Source: an uncultured Bacteroidales bacterium (GTDB lineage: Bacteria > Bacteroidota > Bacteroidia > Bacteroidales > Paludibacteraceae). From it: a DNA stretch of 32,293 bases. The stretch lies in contig CADBYS010000030.1 of assembly GCA_902798965.1 (NCBI GenBank), forward strand, positions 1-32,293, in the 5' to 3' direction. Under the pieces are notes generated by a model, which worked only from the letters and a program-made list of their open reading frames with translations, was not told the origin of the DNA and did not search any database. This document shows, piece after piece, positions 31,220 through 32,293 of the stretch (position 1 is its first letter; each line of letters starts with the position of its first letter). The translations under genes and the position numbers were made by a program.

Positions 31220-31241
31220 TCCGGTCGGATTCTATCCGACC
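31182..31241. repeat. 60-bp repeat, copy 1
   Basis: Identical over 60 bp to 32014-32073. It contains the hairpin GGTCGGAT-AGA-ATCCGACC (minus-strand reading) and the word TTTTTGACTTACC. Confidence 0.95.
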
Positions 31242-31270
31242 ACATTGTAGTTGTTGCCTGTTGTTGGCAG

Positions 31271-31299
31271 TTTTTGACTTACCAACTCCATTGTAATCT
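31271..31299. repeat. 60-bp repeat, partial copy
   Basis: Twenty-nine bases (TTTTTGACTTACCAACTC and on) identical to the left part of the 60-bp element, then diverging into GTCTTTT heptamers. Confidence 0.9.
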
Positions 31300-31302
31300 T
31301 TC

Positions 31303-31323
31303 GTCTTTTGTCTTTTGTCTTTT
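31303..31323. repeat. GTCTTTT heptamer array
   Basis: Three perfect GTCTTTT units and a GTCTC remnant. It is the same word class as at 20072. Confidence 0.95.
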
Positions 31324-31352
31324 GTCTCAAATTCTGTGCACCTCCATCGGGG

Positions 31353-31751
31353 TCAAATCGGGGTCAAGTCCAGGGTAAGACCTGTGTACCCCTTGCTTTT
31401 CGACGGCCTCTTCCTCAGATCCTGGAAGTACCCGTCCACGATCGCCCGACGCAGCTTCCCATTATCGGGGATCAACTCGCAGCACCGCCGGTAATCCCGC
31501 CTCACCCGCGCTCGTATAGCACGGTACTGCTCCAGCGCCTCACCCTCGTTGTGCATCCGTTCCTGTATATCGCTCACGCACTCCCCGATGATCCGTTCCG
31601 CCCGCGCCGCAGCACTACGTGCCACCTGCTCATCATCCGGCAGTGACAACCCGTATATCAGTTGTTCGCCTTGCGCACTGACCACATATCTCGCCCCGCA
31701 GTATATCCCCGTCACCAGCTCTCGCCCTTCTTTTAGTTTCGCCTTTCCCAT
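31353..31751 (-). CDS. Hypothetical protein, 132 residues
   Basis: I do not recognise a family. The protein is basic and mainly helical: KLKEGRELVTGIYCGARYVV, an Ala/Arg-rich segment (DEQVARSAAARAERIIGE), then RARVRRDYRRCCELIPDN and a C-terminal YFQDLRKRPSKSKGYTGLTL. The clustered Arg/Lys suggests nucleic-acid or ribosome contact, but nothing proves it. It is co-oriented with the sigma-like gene, 207 bases upstream of it, separated by the 60-bp repeat and heptamers. Its frame stays open for about 55 codons after the TGA stop. Confidence 0.65.
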   Translation of the reverse strand: MGKAKLKEGRELVTGIYCGARYVVSAQGEQLIYGLSLPDDEQVARSAAARAERIIGECVSDIQERMHNEGEALEQYRAIRARVRRDYRRCCELIPDNGKLRRAIVDGYFQDLRKRPSKSKGYTGLTLDLTPI

Positions 31752-31840
31752 AACTTTGTAATTCGTTTATTTCGCTTAATTCGTGTAATAATCGTGCCCT
31801 TTAGGGCTAAGAACCTATTTTGTTCATTGTAATTTTGGAT

Positions 31841-31865
31841 AATTTTGGGTAATTTTTGACTTACC
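31841..31865. repeat. 60-bp repeat, short partial copy
   Basis: TTTTGGGTAATTTTTGACTT and ACC match the region just before and within the 60-bp element, then diverge. Confidence 0.75.
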
Positions 31866-31931
31866 TTATCCTTTGTAGTTGTTGTCAGTTGTTGACCACA
31901 AATGGATCTTTGTAATAGTTTTGAATAGTTT

Positions 31932-32051
31932 TTAATTGTTGACTGAAAAAGTCCATCGTCGGCTTTCGACTTTCGACTTTTGACTTTCGACTATTTTGGG
32001 ATAATTTTGGGTAATTTTTGACTTACCAACTCCATTGTAATCTCCGTCCAT
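31932..32051 (-). CDS. Possible 39-residue peptide born from repeats
   Basis: The ORF reads MDGDYNGVGKSKITQNYPK, then IVESQKSKVESRR and a short tail. The first part comes from the 60-bp element and the second from the AGTCRAA heptamers. VESQKSKVESR is the same peptide that interrupts the kinase/RapZ fusion and the MurU-like protein. Low confidence as a gene; good evidence of how repeat DNA can be coding. Confidence 0.25.
   Translation of the reverse strand: MDGDYNGVGKSKITQNYPKIVESQKSKVESRRWTFSVNN
31961..31992. repeat. Heptamer array GACTTTC in a spacer
   Basis: GGCTTTC, GACTTTC, GACTTTT, GACTTTC, GACTATT. Read on the minus strand this is the AGTCRAA array found in three genes. Confidence 0.9.
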
Positions 32052-32073
32052 TCCGGTCGGATTCTATCCGACC
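32014..32073. repeat. 60-bp repeat, copy 2
   Basis: Exact copy of 31182-31241, in the same orientation, 832 bp away. Confidence 0.95.
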
Positions 32074-32094
32074 CTCCGGAATACGTCCCCGACA

Positions 32095-32110
32095 GCGAGC
32101 GTCAGCTCGC
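32095..32110 (-). other. Hairpin after the Tyr/Glu-rich miniprotein
   Basis: GCGAGC-GTCA-GCTCGC, a perfect 6-bp stem directly after the stop codon. There is no T-run on the minus strand. Confidence 0.4.
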
Positions 32111-32239
32111 CTACAACCACCGTGCATCCTCGTAGTACCCGCTGTCCCACCACCGCCGCTCATAGCTGCACCGCTCATCGCGTTCCTCGTACTTCTCTTC
32201 CTCGTAGTACTCCTCTTCGTAATATTCCTCGTGTATCAT
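32111..32239 (-). CDS. 42-residue Tyr/Glu-rich miniprotein
   Basis: ATG at 32239 overlaps the stop of the incoming gene (ATGA). The product begins MIHEEYYEEEYYEEEKYEER and ends RRWWDSGYYEDARWL: about a third Glu/Asp, eight Tyr and three Trp. It is far too biased for a globular fold by itself; it may be disordered, bind a basic partner or mimic nucleic acid. The start overlap supports translation. I know no family. Confidence 0.6.
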   Translation of the reverse strand: MIHEEYYEEEYYEEEKYEERDERCSYERRWWDSGYYEDARWL

Positions 32240-32293
32240 AATTCAAATTTTTCCGGGTTAGACATATGATGTGCCTCGACATCTTCGCGTTTG
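32236..32293 (-). CDS. C-terminal end of a gene entering from the right
   Basis: Nineteen codons ending REDVEAHHMSNPEKFEL and TGA, open to the window edge. The stop overlaps the ATG of the miniprotein. Too short to assign; the frame is supported mainly by the overlap. Confidence 0.5.
   Translation of the reverse strand, partial: KREDVEAHHMSNPEKFEL

Larger units (their letters stand above)
31752..32110. other. Gene-poor stretch made largely of repeats
   Basis: It contains GCCC-TTTA-GGGC (near 31792), the TTTTGGATAATTTTGGGTAA word (from 31843), a heptamer array, the second 60-bp repeat and a hairpin. Only the low-confidence 39-codon ORF at 31932-32051 is present. Confidence 0.7.

Noticed and set aside
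31187-31355. Stop-codon readthrough extension of the 132-residue protein
   Set aside because: The frame stays open for about 55 codons after TGA, but the sequence is repeat DNA (heptamers and the 60-bp element) and shows no readthrough signal, so chance is the simpler view.

Overview
The window reads as a chromosome segment of a Bacteroidales bacterium (phylum Bacteroidota), possibly a Paludibacteraceae-like lineage; the family-level placement is a weak guess. The evidence is: five promoters of the Bacteroidota type (TTTG, a spacer of about 20 nt, then TAnnTTTG); almost no Shine-Dalgarno sequences; a cell-wall and division cluster with the short Bacteroidota-type FtsL; Bacteroidota-only families (DUF6048, DUF7935, DUF6089, ORF6N-type proteins); and a GC-rich core with AT-rich spacers. 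I saw no tRNA, rRNA or CRISPR array.

Layout. (1) 1-2581, mostly minus strand, is accessory: an HNH-endonuclease-like gene with an internal 68-residue repeat that runs off the left edge, a small HTH-like ORF, and an ORF6N-domain gene, with tandem terminators and a TG microsatellite. (2) 2636-5956, minus strand, is an operon of a DUF7935 membrane protein, a DUF6048 outer-membrane-like protein and transketolase, fired from a promoter near 6060. (3) From a divergent promoter near 6170 runs a plus-strand operon: a sugar-kinase/RapZ-C fusion, a MurU-like nucleotidyltransferase, a DgkB/YegS-type lipid kinase, then rsmH-ftsL-ftsI-murE-mraY-murD-ftsW-murG. It makes lipid II and the septal synthase FtsW-FtsI. 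(4) A new promoter at 19297-19328 starts the envelope set DUF6089-uppS-bamA-ompH-ompH-small ORF-MFS transporter. murF follows after a structured 200-nt leader, then a coiled-coil membrane protein and an SDR oxidoreductase. (5) 29559-32293, minus strand, is a second accessory zone of short genes: a small lipoprotein, unknowns, a sigma-factor-like gene and a Tyr/Glu-rich miniprotein, set among repeats.

The genes cooperate in making the envelope: UDP-sugar supply or recycling (kinase/RapZ fusion plus MurU-like), muropeptide synthesis (MurE, MurD, MurF), the undecaprenyl carrier (UppS), lipid I and II (MraY, MurG), polymerisation and cross-linking (FtsW, FtsI), and outer-membrane assembly (BamA plus two OmpH/Skp-like chaperones). 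mraZ is not upstream of rsmH, and murC-ftsQ-ftsA-ftsZ do not follow murG.

The most unusual feature is repeat DNA. Most spacers carry their own 6-9-nt tandem word. Three word families are also inside conserved genes: a heptamer AGTCRAA array in the kinase/RapZ fusion, the MurU-like gene and murE; AGCG-AGCGGTCT units in murF; and small hairpins built on CCAATCTTGG in murG and directly after the bamA and murF stops. A 121-nt, strongly foldable element flanked by 16-bp direct repeats lies in front of murF.
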